64,000 bases of DNA from Ottelia alismoides (taxonomy: Eukaryota > Streptophyta > Magnoliopsida > Alismatales > Hydrocharitaceae), in NCBI GenBank assembly GCA_037367405.1, contig JAZKJV010011400.1, positions 5,392,501 through 5,456,500 of the forward strand, read 5' to 3'. A program made the translations under genes and the position numbers. The notes beneath the pieces were generated by a model. It searched no databases, was not told where the DNA came from, and worked only from the letters and a program-made list of their open reading frames with translations. Shown piece by piece: positions 38,331-48,106 of this stretch (positions are counted from its first letter, which is position 1; every line of letters starts with the position of its first letter).

Positions 38331-41303
38331 TCATCGGGTGGCTGTTGATGGCTGTTTCTCAAAATCGACTTCGGAAGTGATCGCTTTCCAGGCGTTGCGG
38401 GCCTGTTCGTCGAGAACTTGTTGCAGGCACTTTTGAATTGCGTTTTGCTGCTCGGCGACGTTGAAACGGTGAACCTCTTGGCCAGAATTGCAAAGGCTGT
38501 CGAGATGCTTGCGTATGGCAGTACTATTTTTTTCACTGTATCCCATTAGCCGAAGCATCTCTTTCCTAGGGCCCGTGAGACGCAACCACCCGACTCGTAA
38601 TCTCATGGCCTCTGGGCCGGATAGGTTTGTTGCTGCAAAGCGGTTCGCATGCTGCTCAAGTAGACGATTCACTTTGTCGTTAATGTTGTCTTGTCTATCA
38701 TTCAAGCGGTTAATGAATGAGTTTGGATTAATCAAGTGACTTGCAGAATCTCTGACAATAACGGTTCCATTGCTGGTGATCCCGACCTCTTTATCGATCA
38801 AGGGAGGACTGTCCCCAGCGATCAATGACGCAGATCGAAGTACTTCGTCTGCCATTGTATCGTACTTAACACTCGCTTCCGCCAGCCCAGTACCATCGAC
38901 AAATCCCAAGTTGGTAAGCATTAGCAAGATTTTGCTATGAACTGGAAGTTGTTGAACCTGCGCACTCAATTGGTTTTCGCTAATGGCAACGGTTGTGTCA
39001 CGAGGATACAGATCAAAGGTTGACTGGTTACTGATCGCTGGGCCCATAACCAATCGAAAGCCATAATTGGTGTAGCGCTCGGGCTGCAGCACAAACAACG
39101 GTGCGGTTACATAAGACCTATCGGAGTTTGTATACTGACCACGAATCACGGGTTGCGTGATGTCCCCCCAAGCGCAATAGGGATCGGCGCCTCCAAGTAG
39201 ATACGGTTGAAACAGATCGAGGCAGTACTCGGGCGAATTTCCAATCATGTCATGAATTCCCCACAGATTCGGTCTATGCTGCGCTACGATGCCAAAAACT
39301 GGTTTGCTTGAATCGCTCTTGTTCACTGCTCGATATTGCTCGCCTGCATCCGGACCATCTCCCCAATAATAGGTGGAGTTTGAACCAGCGCGGCACGCGT
39401 ACTCCCACTCCGCTTCCGTTGGCAAACGAATAACATAACCGTCGGGTAGTCGTCCTGCATTCCGCTCTGATTCCGTTAGCGCTTCGCACAGTTTTTTGAT
39501 TCTGTGGTAGTTAAGGCGGACAGGAAAGTCTTCTGCGTTGCGAGACGATGGTGCCTCAGCCCATCCGAGCTGATGAGCGATTTTTGCGGTTAGCTCTGTC
39601 TTTCCAATGTAAAAACCTTTCGATATCCAGGTTGGTTGACAGCTCTCTTCTTTTGACCTGAACTTTTGACCTGGCCGACTACCCATCAGGAATCCTCCCG
39701 CAGGGCACCAGATGAATTCATAAGCGGAGAGGGGGCCTGATCGATTCAAGCTACGTTTGGAAGAGGTCTCACTCGATTCGATTGAAGCCAGCGTTTTGGG
39801 GACGCTGCGTTTGGGATCTAAAACGGACAATCGATTTGCCAACTGAGCAGGTCGAAGCTTGTCTGGATCAAGGACCTCACTTCGAACCAAAGCGATTCGG
39901 AATCCGGGTGCAGCCGCATTGGAAGAGGCTCGCCGTCGCTCAGCACTCCTGCAATTGACAGCATCGCAGCCTACGTCTCCGCCCCTGACAAGTGGGTTTC
40001 CCTTTATACCGATCGGATCTCTTCCAGCCACAAATTCTTCATTCTTGGAGACCAGATCCAGACAAAACTCCGAGACATTACCGTGCATATCAAAGAAGCC
40101 CCAGGCATTGGGTTTCTTTTTGGCAACTTCTTTGCAGAACTGCAGTCCTGGTCGACCCGAATTACCACTAAACCAAGCGAAGCTGGACAGTTTCTGCGGA
40201 TCATCGCCGAAACAGAAGCTTCCTGTCGAGCCAGCGCGACAGGCGTACTCCCATTGGGCTTCAGTGGGAAGCGTGTAGCACCACTCTTTGTCGATTCGAC
40301 CCTCAGTTCGCTCGACATCAGTTAGGATCGCACAGAATTCCAAAGCCTCTTGTACGTCGCTTAGAAAGTGGAACGGGATGCGGTTCCCGACTGGCCGGAA
40401 TCCGGGATACTCAATACCTGATTCATGCACCACAATTTCCGGCAAGAACGGCGCCGTGCCTACAAGAGCTTGCCAACAATGTTGTGTTGTTTCGGTACTA
40501 GCCAGCCAGAAACCGGTTGTCAATTCAACCTCGCCTGCCGCTTCGGTTTCATCGTATCCTGCTTGACCTCGACGAGTTCCCATAAGAAACTTGCCAGCTG
40601 GAACCCAAATCATTTGAAGCCCCAAGGCATTGTCTGAACGATGGTTACCCTCACGATCGGTCGGAGTTCGTTGAGACCATTCCATGGGCTTGAAACTGTC
40701 AAAGAAGCCTTGTCGGCTTTCTTTCGAGAGCTTGACTTTCTTCTCCTTTCGCCGTTCACCAAGCTCGACGGTATAGATTCGACCAGGAGTTTGGATCACT
40801 CGCACGATGCTTGCCAAATCACCTTTTTCGCAAACGAACTCCAGTGTAGAGTACTCCTGCTGGCTTGAGACTTTGTTCTGCGCTTTGATTGTTCGCTGCT
40901 TTCCGATAAGCGCCCGAATGGTCTGCGGGCCAGCCACCTGTACCAGTGGGCCGATCTTGTAATGAACCGAACAATACCAATCGTCCGAGCTGATCGAGTT
41001 TTCGCCTATCACTCCGTCAACTGCTGATTCGATGACGCTCCGGCCCTGTAGATCGACTGTCTCTCGCACTTGCGCGGGCGACTGGTCTTGGGCAATTGTG
41101 GGAAAGCTCACCGCATAGAGGCCTCGACTCGATTCAAAGTGTTGCTGTGCACACGCCTGCGAGGCGGAAACAAGTACGGTCAGTGCAGCTGCTGCAAAAG
41201 AAAAGAATTTCCAGGTCCATTTGAACGTCGCGATTCGTAGACGTTTACGACTTTGGCAACCAGTTAGCGCGTAGACTTGCCTGCTTAGATCAACACAGTC
41301 CAT
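38331..41303 (-). CDS. Secreted protein with two FGE/SUMF1-type domains
   Basis: A 990-residue protein. A basic n-region (~1-30) is followed by a hydrophobic signal segment and an A-C-A-Q-Q site near 52. Domain 1 (~225-475) has W-V-P-A-G-K-F-L-M-G, L-P-T-E-A-Q-W-E-Y-A-C-R-A-G, D-M-H-G-N-V-S-E-F-C and R-G-G-D-V-G-C446-D-A-V-N-C451. The last keeps the two cysteines with the C-x4-C spacing that formylglycine-generating enzymes use. Domain 2 (~520-770) has W-C-P-A-G-G-F-L-M-G and L-P-T-E-A-E-W-E-Y-A-C-R-A-G, but the equivalent segment (V-I-R-G-Q-Y-T-N-S-D-R-S-Y) has no cysteine. The C-terminal ~220 residues are unrecognised and helical. No sulfatase gene lies in the window. The gene starts 50 bp downstream of the 1388-residue dockerin protein gene, so the two are probably co-transcribed. 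Confidence 0.86.
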   Translation of the reverse strand: MDCVDLSRQVYALTGCQSRKRLRIATFKWTWKFFSFAAAALTVLVSASQACAQQHFESSRGLYAVSFPTIAQDQSPAQVRETVDLQGRSVIESAVDGVIGENSISSDDWYCSVHYKIGPLVQVAGPQTIRALIGKQRTIKAQNKVSSQQEYSTLEFVCEKGDLASIVRVIQTPGRIYTVELGERRKEKKVKLSKESRQGFFDSFKPMEWSQRTPTDREGNHRSDNALGLQMIWVPAGKFLMGTRRGQAGYDETEAAGEVELTTGFWLASTETTQHCWQALVGTAPFLPEIVVHESGIEYPGFRPVGNRIPFHFLSDVQEALEFCAILTDVERTEGRIDKEWCYTLPTEAQWEYACRAGSTGSFCFGDDPQKLSSFAWFSGNSGRPGLQFCKEVAKKKPNAWGFFDMHGNVSEFCLDLVSKNEEFVAGRDPIGIKGNPLVRGGDVGCDAVNCRSAERRRASSNAAAPGFRIALVRSEVLDPDKLRPAQLANRLSVLDPKRSVPKTLASIESSETSSKRSLNRSGPLSAYEFIWCPAGGFLMGSRPGQKFRSKEESCQPTWISKGFYIGKTELTAKIAHQLGWAEAPSSRNAEDFPVRLNYHRIKKLCEALTESERNAGRLPDGYVIRLPTEAEWEYACRAGSNSTYYWGDGPDAGEQYRAVNKSDSSKPVFGIVAQHRPNLWGIHDMIGNSPEYCLDLFQPYLLGGADPYCAWGDITQPVIRGQYTNSDRSYVTAPLFVLQPERYTNYGFRLVMGPAISNQSTFDLYPRDTTVAISENQLSAQVQQLPVHSKILLMLTNLGFVDGTGLAEASVKYDTMADEVLRSASLIAGDSPPLIDKEVGITSNGTVIVRDSASHLINPNSFINRLNDRQDNINDKVNRLLEQHANRFAATNLSGPEAMRLRVGWLRLTGPRKEMLRLMGYSEKNSTAIRKHLDSLCNSGQEVHRFNVAEQQNAIQKCLQQVLDEQARNAWKAITSEVDFEKQPSTATR

Positions 41304-41353
41304 GGCTTAGCTCTCGCAACTTTCGAGTGTTATGGATTCCGTTTGGTCCGTAC

Positions 41354-44300
41354 TCAGTTTGCAGGCTTCATTTTTAGCTTCTTTCGACCGATGGATGATT
41401 CGAAAGCGAAACGCCGTTGAACTGATTCGGCCGATTCAAATCCGTCGTTCTCATCGAAACCTGCACTAACTCCAGCCTGATGTTTGCGACTGAATCGCGA
41501 TCCAGTGATGCTCGACTCCCCCTCTCCACCACTGACACGGCTGTTGATGTGGTTGATTACGGCAAGCGCATCAAGGGGAGAAACAAAACCATCATCGTTT
41601 ACGTCGATGGCCCACGCGATTGGAAGCATGTTCGGACGAAGTTTGCCAGAGCCGGTCGAATTGATGAAATTGATGATGATCAAAGCGTCCAGCGGGCTGA
41701 CAGAAGCATCTCGATTCACATCTAGCACAAGTAGTTTGTTTGTGAGAGGCGAGTCGCTGTTCTCTACCCAAAATTGCAGCTCACGCACTGGACCGACGGC
41801 CGAGCCGCTTTGTGCGTAAGCGAGGATCGAGTAGACGCCCTTGAATGGAAACTCTGATTTGGGAATGGTAATGGTCCAATCGGAGTCGCCTGATGCTGCT
41901 TGAACTTCGCCCAGAAATCGATCGCCGTCCGGTTGCAGTCCGGACAGATCGTTATATTCCATGTAGAATCGAATCTTGCCGCCTACTTCCGAGAACGGTG
42001 CTGTACTCGTAGCTTTGATCTGTATCACGTCGCTTTCGCCGAGGTAAACGGGTGTTGACTCGATCGAGTCAATTGCCAGAGGAATTTCCATTCGTATGTC
42101 GTCGATTTCAGTGCGTTTTGCGCCAGGACCATTCGACAGAATCTCGATTTTGATCTGACACATGCTGCCCGCTTGATTAGGAAGTGGTACGATAACTTCG
42201 AGGTTTCCAGGGCTTATGGCCTGCTGAAGTAGCACTTCGTTGTCCAAGCTGACGCGTATCGTGCCCGCTTGGGTTGGCGAAAGATCGTTTAGGGAGAACC
42301 GTATTCGATTGGCTCCCGCGGGTAAATACACAGGCTGGGATATGCTCGCAGGCGTTGACGTGGTCGCTGTTAGTTCTGCCGCGCCCCCAGCGCCGGACGC
42401 AACCAGAGAAACTTGCCCCGATGATAGCCATCCAGCGACTTTCTGGTGGCTCTCTTCTCTCAGATATTCCTGATAGTTCGCCAGTGCAGCGTCCGTTGAC
42501 GCGTCGAGAGCAAGGATATCATCTACAAACTGTTGACTCCGCCAACTGTCTTCAAAATCTCCGTCCGAAAAGCCCGTGACTGAAGCCATTTCCGAACCTA
42601 GTAGCGTTGTTGGGCCCTCGCCACTTCCCGATGTTCCATCATTTTCCAAGATCCAACGCCCAATGGGTGAATCAGCCAGATAGTCCTCCTTGCGGTACAC
42701 GCCAGAATCTGAGTCAAGATAACTATGGAAATAAAGATCGCTGACGGTGACGTGAGTAGAGAGTCCGAGCAGCCCAGCGTAAGGTGCGTAACCTTCAACA
42801 ACGGTGTTGCGATCAAATGTTAGCCGATTAGGAGCTTTAGCGTTGGAACCCGGTAGCGACAATTCAACGAGAAAGTTAACTTTGCGGTCGGCAAATGCTT
42901 GCTTCTCTAGATCTGCATCTCCGAGTATTCCCCATATTCCAGGCCAATCGGTCGAGTACCCATCGAGGACGGTAAGTTGCTCAACTTTGGTAATAGGCGC
43001 CAGCATGCGAGATGCGAGCGCACTGACGGCACCTCCACGGCTATGGCCAATCAGGTGTACTCTTACTTGATTATCTTTGGCGACTTCCCGCGAGACAATC
43101 TGCTTTATGGTCCAAGCTGACAGAGTTGCATTTTTCCGCGCCAAGGCCATTTGCGTCTCGACATACTGGATCAATGCAGGAAGCTCAATATCATAGTAGA
43201 GTGGACTTTTTAGATACTCGACAACAGCCTCTTTGGCATTATTCCACCCAGAACTGGAGTCCCATACATTGGCTTCAACTTGGTGGCTGCCCGGTGCGAC
43301 TGAATCGCTCCCATAGTTTGAAACAATTGACTTGTACGTGGTTGTCCATGGTTTGCTAACCGGATCTTCGGAAGCTTGTGGGTCCCAACCATGGGTTATG
43401 ACGGTCAAAAACTTCACCGCTTTACCACTACCCATGGGGCGACTTACGAAGACGCCCCGCCATGATTTTCCTGTGCTATCCTTCATGCTATCGGCTGCGA
43501 CGGCCATGCGGCCATTCGACGAAACAGACAAATGAGCTTGTAGGGTTTGAAATGCGTTCTTCGCCTTTATTTCTTCGAGCGATTCAATTCGTAGGTCACC
43601 GACTATGTTTTGATCTATTAATGGCTTTTCAACACCACGGCTCCACAGGGTGAGGTTCCTTGTCATCACAAATGTGTTCTTGTCAAGGATTTGGGAGTTT
43701 AGGTGAACTACGCCCGAGCCAAAGTCAAACTTGATGCGATTTAATAAAGTTTGCCTATAGGCCGAGTTGACCGGCTCGAACAATACAATGTCATACGAGT
43801 CCGTTCTACTTTCTGAATCCCCAACCCGAAAAAAATCAACTAGGATGTTTCCAGCGTGGTCTAGTGAGTAGTTAAGCCAGCTACGCCCAAAGCTGTGAGA
43901 CTCTGGCGACGATCGTCCGTAGATTTGGATTACGGCCGGCTCCCAAAAGACGTTTGCGGCAGAAAACCAGATAAAGAATGATTCGATTTCCTCATTGAAA
44001 AGATCAGCCTTGATGACAATTGGAATTGTACCCCTGAACACACCACTTTCGTCTTGAGTGAAGGTCAATGAGCTGCCCGTAGCTTCGAAATCTTTTCCGT
44101 ATTCTGCCGTTATTGATGTGAGTTGGTACGAAATCGAAAGTGGCAGAGTAAAGTCGCGTTGAACGTTTCCTTGGAGCTCGAGGTTTAAAGTAACATCTTC
44201 ACCGTATTTTTCGCTCACCCAAACTCCATTCCAAGATTGACTAACATTCACAACCGCCCAAGGAGCGCCACCACCAATGTAGTCTCCGATTTGAACCCAT

Positions 44301-45520
44301 CTAGTTGCCTGTTTGGGCGTACTCGATCCTGCAAAGTTTGTGTTTAGCCAGCGTAGTTCATCGTAATCTTCTAACGTGACATCCACGCGAAAGTACTTGC
44401 TCGAGGCATCTCTTGTTTGATTCCCGAATACCTGTAGCGGTAGATCGACTCGCTGATTCAATGGCAATACGATTACTGTGTCGTACGCTGTAAATGAGCC
44501 CTCACTTGCAGATACGGGAGATGTGCGGACACGAACCTTGATCGTTGTGTCGACTCCTTCCGGCATGTTGGTGATGGACGGATTGCTAAGATAGTGCACG
44601 AGTGAAATAGTGCTGCTAGATCCCAACGAGATCCTATCGGATACGCTTACCGACACAGAACTGCCTTCTGACCTTGTTCCGTCGATGATGGAGACGCCAC
44701 CTTCCTCCATAACCTTTAGAATGAGACCTTCATAACGCACGAGGTATTGGAAGAAGTTACTGTCCCCTCCCTTCAAGTCGCTAAGTTTGTCAAAGATCCC
44801 CTGCCTTTCGAAAATCGTGGCCACACGCGAGGAGCTACTTGACATTAGCTTGTAGATTCCAGCCTTGCCATCGATTTTTTCCCCCAGAAATACCGCGCCA
44901 GAATTGGTCGCGTGAAATTCGCTGATCTTGGCAAATCCGGAGAATGTACCCGTGTCGAGAACAGCAATATCCTGCTTACGAATTGTGTCGATTACAAGCA
45001 GCCTCTGCTCAGCTTTGCCGGAGACATTCACATGGCCCAGAACCGCTAGCTGGCCATTGTCAGCAAATGAAGGAGGCAGAACTCCGCGAAACGGCCCAGA
45101 GCGATCCCCCCACCTTGATATTCGAAGCATTTGCCTCATTCCGCCAGTATCCAACTCGGTCATGTCGTTTGGATTCGTACCGACAAGTACCTTGAGCGGC
45201 TGAAACCCAGGCAACGCACTATCTGGGTAACGTCGCGGGTCAAAAAATGCGATTTGCCCAGCGCCGTTTATGTCGGGAAGAAACTGATCCGACACTCCGC
45301 TATCGGGAATCTTGTAAAGCAGCTCCCAGTCTGCATCGAGGCAAACTCGTTTCTCAAATGCCTCAAATACCATCCTTCGAAAGTCGAGTCGCCTTACGTA
45401 ACGATGCTCTCTTGAAGAGAGATTTTCCACTATTGTCCATCGAGCCAGCCGTCCCTGGATAAAGCTCAATGTGTTAAGAAGATACTCGCTCCTCCAAAAC
45501 ACAGAATTCAGTTGCTTCAC
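41354..45520 (-). CDS. Large dockerin protein with Calx-beta-like and lipase-type alpha/beta-hydrolase segments
   Basis: 1388 residues from a GTG at 45520; an internal ATG at 45373 is an alternative. The N-terminus is basic and contains FEAFEKRVCLDAD, which looks like a degenerate LEPR-XLL motif (about residues 51-63). Residues ~65-330 resemble a beta-propeller-like or exported-repeat region. A Calx-beta-like stretch (Y-G-K-D-F-E-A-T-G-S-S-L-T-F) lies near 474. Around residue 824 the motif V-H-L-I-G-H-S-R-G-G-A-V is the GxSxG nucleophile elbow of lipase-type hydrolases, preceded by V-I-T-H-G-W-D-P (oxyanion region). The C-terminus has a dockerin pair (DVNRDASVSPLDALIIINF, DVNDDGFVSPLDALAVINH; ~1264-1327) and a basic tail. 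It is probably an extracellular esterase or lipase held by dockerin-cohesin contacts; the substrate is unknown. Confidence 0.82.
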   Translation of the reverse strand: MKQLNSVFWRSEYLLNTLSFIQGRLARWTIVENLSSREHRYVRRLDFRRMVFEAFEKRVCLDADWELLYKIPDSGVSDQFLPDINGAGQIAFFDPRRYPDSALPGFQPLKVLVGTNPNDMTELDTGGMRQMLRISRWGDRSGPFRGVLPPSFADNGQLAVLGHVNVSGKAEQRLLVIDTIRKQDIAVLDTGTFSGFAKISEFHATNSGAVFLGEKIDGKAGIYKLMSSSSSRVATIFERQGIFDKLSDLKGGDSNFFQYLVRYEGLILKVMEEGGVSIIDGTRSEGSSVSVSVSDRISLGSSSTISLVHYLSNPSITNMPEGVDTTIKVRVRTSPVSASEGSFTAYDTVIVLPLNQRVDLPLQVFGNQTRDASSKYFRVDVTLEDYDELRWLNTNFAGSSTPKQATRWVQIGDYIGGGAPWAVVNVSQSWNGVWVSEKYGEDVTLNLELQGNVQRDFTLPLSISYQLTSITAEYGKDFEATGSSLTFTQDESGVFRGTIPIVIKADLFNEEIESFFIWFSAANVFWEPAVIQIYGRSSPESHSFGRSWLNYSLDHAGNILVDFFRVGDSESRTDSYDIVLFEPVNSAYRQTLLNRIKFDFGSGVVHLNSQILDKNTFVMTRNLTLWSRGVEKPLIDQNIVGDLRIESLEEIKAKNAFQTLQAHLSVSSNGRMAVAADSMKDSTGKSWRGVFVSRPMGSGKAVKFLTVITHGWDPQASEDPVSKPWTTTYKSIVSNYGSDSVAPGSHQVEANVWDSSSGWNNAKEAVVEYLKSPLYYDIELPALIQYVETQMALARKNATLSAWTIKQIVSREVAKDNQVRVHLIGHSRGGAVSALASRMLAPITKVEQLTVLDGYSTDWPGIWGILGDADLEKQAFADRKVNFLVELSLPGSNAKAPNRLTFDRNTVVEGYAPYAGLLGLSTHVTVSDLYFHSYLDSDSGVYRKEDYLADSPIGRWILENDGTSGSGEGPTTLLGSEMASVTGFSDGDFEDSWRSQQFVDDILALDASTDAALANYQEYLREESHQKVAGWLSSGQVSLVASGAGGAAELTATTSTPASISQPVYLPAGANRIRFSLNDLSPTQAGTIRVSLDNEVLLQQAISPGNLEVIVPLPNQAGSMCQIKIEILSNGPGAKRTEIDDIRMEIPLAIDSIESTPVYLGESDVIQIKATSTAPFSEVGGKIRFYMEYNDLSGLQPDGDRFLGEVQAASGDSDWTITIPKSEFPFKGVYSILAYAQSGSAVGPVRELQFWVENSDSPLTNKLLVLDVNRDASVSPLDALIIINFINSTGSGKLRPNMLPIAWAIDVNDDGFVSPLDALAVINHINSRVSGGEGESSITGSRFSRKHQAGVSAGFDENDGFESAESVQRRFAFESSIGRKKLKMKPAN

Positions 45521-45808
45521 GGTTGCCTGTTCAATCTACAAAAAAGACTCGGAGTTTGGTCGGTCGTGCCGGCTCATTAGGTAAGGCGTTTTTTTGTAGA
45601 GTACCGAACGAGATAAATGAGTATCTTCTTCGAATCCTCGCGATAGGCGGGAAGAAGAGTTGGTCCAAGGAACAAGCCCGACAGATTTCATTTCGACTTG
45701 AATTCATCACGATGATTCACGGACGCGCTGAATCCAATTCGGACGATTCTCCAGATCAGTCGGTCGGTGGCTGAAGAACGCGGATCGCAGACGACTGCTT
45801 TGCGAAGA
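45521..45808. other. Intergenic region with a 10-bp inverted repeat
   Basis: 288 bp with no supported gene; a plus-strand frame at 45523-45774 lacks any recognisable feature. It contains CTACAAAAAA (45536-45545) and TTTTTTGTAG (45590-45599), a perfect 10-bp inverted repeat 16 bp upstream of the minus-strand dockerin gene. It also carries the 3' flank (terminator zone) of nothing else, because the next gene leftward-facing (45809) ends here. Confidence 0.5.
45536..45599 (-). promoter_or_regulatory. Inverted repeat in the leader of the 1388-residue dockerin gene
   Basis: The arms CTACAAAAAA and TTTTTTGTAG flank 44 bp and end 16 bp before the GTG start. In the minus-strand transcript this could be a stem-loop ending in a U run, resembling a terminator or attenuator just ahead of the gene. 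It could equally end transcription from the upstream kinase gene at 45809. Confidence 0.35.
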
Positions 45809-48106
45809 TCACTTAGCTTGTGCTGCGATGGAACGGACATAGCGGGCCCGTTCTGATTTTTCGAATTCTGGCATGGCTATTTCCAGTGTCTCAATACGAC
45901 GCAGGGCTTCGCCAATGGCTCGCTGGGCCAACTCGCGTTCGCCCATCTCCCATTGCTTTTCGGCTTTCTTGGCCAACTGATAGGCGCCTTCAGCTCGATA
46001 GTCAATATACTTGGTGTCTTGTTCGGACAACCAGTCGGCCACGGCCACATATTCATCTACTGCGTCCATAGCGGCTGTTGGAGAAGTCGTCCACAGAGCC
46101 GTTAAGCGGACGCCTAACAGACGATACTTTTGCTCGGCGACGGTCCTCGGGTCGGGATCTTGGGCGCCATGCTCCTCCAATACCTGCCGACCTGCCTGCG
46201 TAGCCATCAAGGCCGCTGGGTAGTTTTCCCTGGCCAATTCAATTTTCGCCAAAGCTGTGTAAGCTAACGCCTGGGGGCGATAGTACTGCTTGTCCGGAAA
46301 TCTCTTCACCAGGTCACGCGCAGTTTCAATGGCCAGCGAAGCATGCTTGGCTGCTTCGATGATATCCATACCGCTGATCTCGCGATTTTCCGTCCAGTGA
46401 TTTGCCATCAAGTAATGCAGATGCGAAAGTGCATTGACATACGCGACCCGATCTGGACGCAGTTTCATGGCGCGCTGAAGATGCTCCATGGCTTCTCGCA
46501 AGTGATCGATGCGCGTCTCTGGCAGGGGAGGGGTACTTGCAACCTGGCGGTTGAAGAACAGGTCGAAGTGGTAATCGGCGTTATCGGGATGTTCAGCCAC
46601 CAGCCTCTGTAACATTTCATACTGGATGCGACGATGCCTCCATTCCAAGTCCAAGTCCAGGCAGTTTTGAGCTGCACTGGCAACATAATGATGACCAATG
46701 CTCAACTGATAGCGACTGCGCTCGTCGTACTCGGATTGCCTGGCGACTTCCTCCAGTGCCTCCAGAGCTTTCCTGTGTAGCTCTAGCTTCTTTTGGTTGG
46801 AGTGCGGTACATCCAGTAATGTCTTTTCAGCCACAAACTGATAAAGATTGCGAACCGACTTGAGAACAACATCGATGTTTTGATCGGCTCGTTTCGCCTG
46901 AGCCCTGGCCTCGTTCAGCAGCTGGACGTTTCTTTGGTAGAAGAAGGCAACAGTGGCCGTGGCCCCCAGGATCGAGATCATCGCGACACACGATGCGGCA
47001 GCCAGCCAGGGGTTGCGCCCCGTCCACAGACGTACGCGATGAAGCCAACGCGACTTGCTCGCCAACACCGGCAACCCGTGTTGCCAGGCATGCAAATCAT
47101 CGCGCAAGTGGCTCACCGTCTGGTAGCGATCCGCCGGGTTCTTTTCCAGGCATTTCGACACGATAGCCAGGATGTCGCTGGGAACGTGGGGGCACTTGCT
47201 TTTGAGAGAAACAGGTGGTTCATTGATCAATCGATTGAGAATTTCGAATTGCGTTTCGCCCGGAAAGGGCGTTTGCAAACTTAGCAATTCGTACAGGATC
47301 ACTCCCAGTGAAAAGATATCGGATGATGTGCTGACCTCTTTCGTACGCGACTGCGCCTGCTCGGGTGACATGTAGCGGACCGTGCCAATGATCGGAGATG
47401 TGGCACTGGTCGAGAGCGACGAGTCCGGCTGGCTTAAGTCCTTGGCCAGTCCGAAGTCGGTGACCAAGGTTTTGGGCACTTCGACTTTGCCAATGGTCAC
47501 CATACCGCAAGTGAGTATGTTCGAGGGCTTCAAGTCGCGATGCAGAATCCCTTGTTGATGAGCCAGTTCAACCGCCGCCGCGATTTGCTCAAGAATAGCA
47601 ATCGCTTCGTGGGCGGAGTAACCTGCTTGCCGCTGACGGATCAGTTGAGCCAGATTGGGGCCACCAGCATAGGCCATAACGATGTAATGCAGATCCTCGT
47701 GCTGACCTACTTCGAAGACAGAGACAACACCATCAAAGTTGCATCTCGCCAGTGATCGTCCTTCCAGCTCAAAGCGCTGAATAACCGATTCGGTCAGACG
47801 AGCCGAAGGACGTAGAACCTTGACGGCGACCGGCCGATGCAGACGCGTATCAAAAGCGCGAAAAACTAGTCCATAGTTTCCATTGCCGACTCGAGCTACT
47901 TGCGTAAGCCTCTCAGACAAGGGGCAGCACGCTCCATGATTCCGATCCAGCAGTCGCTGAAGACACTTGTCAGTGTCGTCCTGCAAGGTCGGGTCATCTG
48001 CATCTGCTGAATCACACCCAGCGCTGTCGAGACAACCCTGGTCAATCCACTGCTGAACGATACGAATGTCTTCGGGGTCGATGGAAGGGGGGACCGGTGT
48101 GGACAT
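45809..48106 (-). CDS. Ser/Thr protein kinase with transmembrane segment and TPR-like tail
   Basis: A 765-residue protein. The cytoplasmic kinase domain (~60-330) shows V-G-N-G-N-Y-G-L-V-F (glycine loop), V-A-V-K-V-L-R, HRDLKPSN, T-D-F-G-L-A-K-D and R-Y-M-S-P-E-Q, so the key catalytic residues are present. A hydrophobic helix (L-A-A-A-S-C-V-A-M-I-S-I-L-G) is near 375, followed by a helical C-terminal domain with TPR-like repeats (~400-765; for example Y-V-N-A-L-S-H-L-H-Y-L-M-A-N-H-W and A-L-A-Y-T-A-L-A-K-I-E-L-A). It is divergent from the ECF sigma gene at 48428. This is the usual kinase/ECF pairing of planctomycetes, so a regulatory link is likely but inferred. Confidence 0.9.
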   Translation of the reverse strand: MSTPVPPSIDPEDIRIVQQWIDQGCLDSAGCDSADADDPTLQDDTDKCLQRLLDRNHGACCPLSERLTQVARVGNGNYGLVFRAFDTRLHRPVAVKVLRPSARLTESVIQRFELEGRSLARCNFDGVVSVFEVGQHEDLHYIVMAYAGGPNLAQLIRQRQAGYSAHEAIAILEQIAAAVELAHQQGILHRDLKPSNILTCGMVTIGKVEVPKTLVTDFGLAKDLSQPDSSLSTSATSPIIGTVRYMSPEQAQSRTKEVSTSSDIFSLGVILYELLSLQTPFPGETQFEILNRLINEPPVSLKSKCPHVPSDILAIVSKCLEKNPADRYQTVSHLRDDLHAWQHGLPVLASKSRWLHRVRLWTGRNPWLAAASCVAMISILGATATVAFFYQRNVQLLNEARAQAKRADQNIDVVLKSVRNLYQFVAEKTLLDVPHSNQKKLELHRKALEALEEVARQSEYDERSRYQLSIGHHYVASAAQNCLDLDLEWRHRRIQYEMLQRLVAEHPDNADYHFDLFFNRQVASTPPLPETRIDHLREAMEHLQRAMKLRPDRVAYVNALSHLHYLMANHWTENREISGMDIIEAAKHASLAIETARDLVKRFPDKQYYRPQALAYTALAKIELARENYPAALMATQAGRQVLEEHGAQDPDPRTVAEQKYRLLGVRLTALWTTSPTAAMDAVDEYVAVADWLSEQDTKYIDYRAEGAYQLAKKAEKQWEMGERELAQRAIGEALRRIETLEIAMPEFEKSERARYVRSIAAQAK

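Noticed and set aside
45523..45774. Plus-strand frame of 83 codons upstream of the dockerin gene
   Set aside because: No ribosome site, no domain, and it covers an inverted repeat likely to be regulatory.
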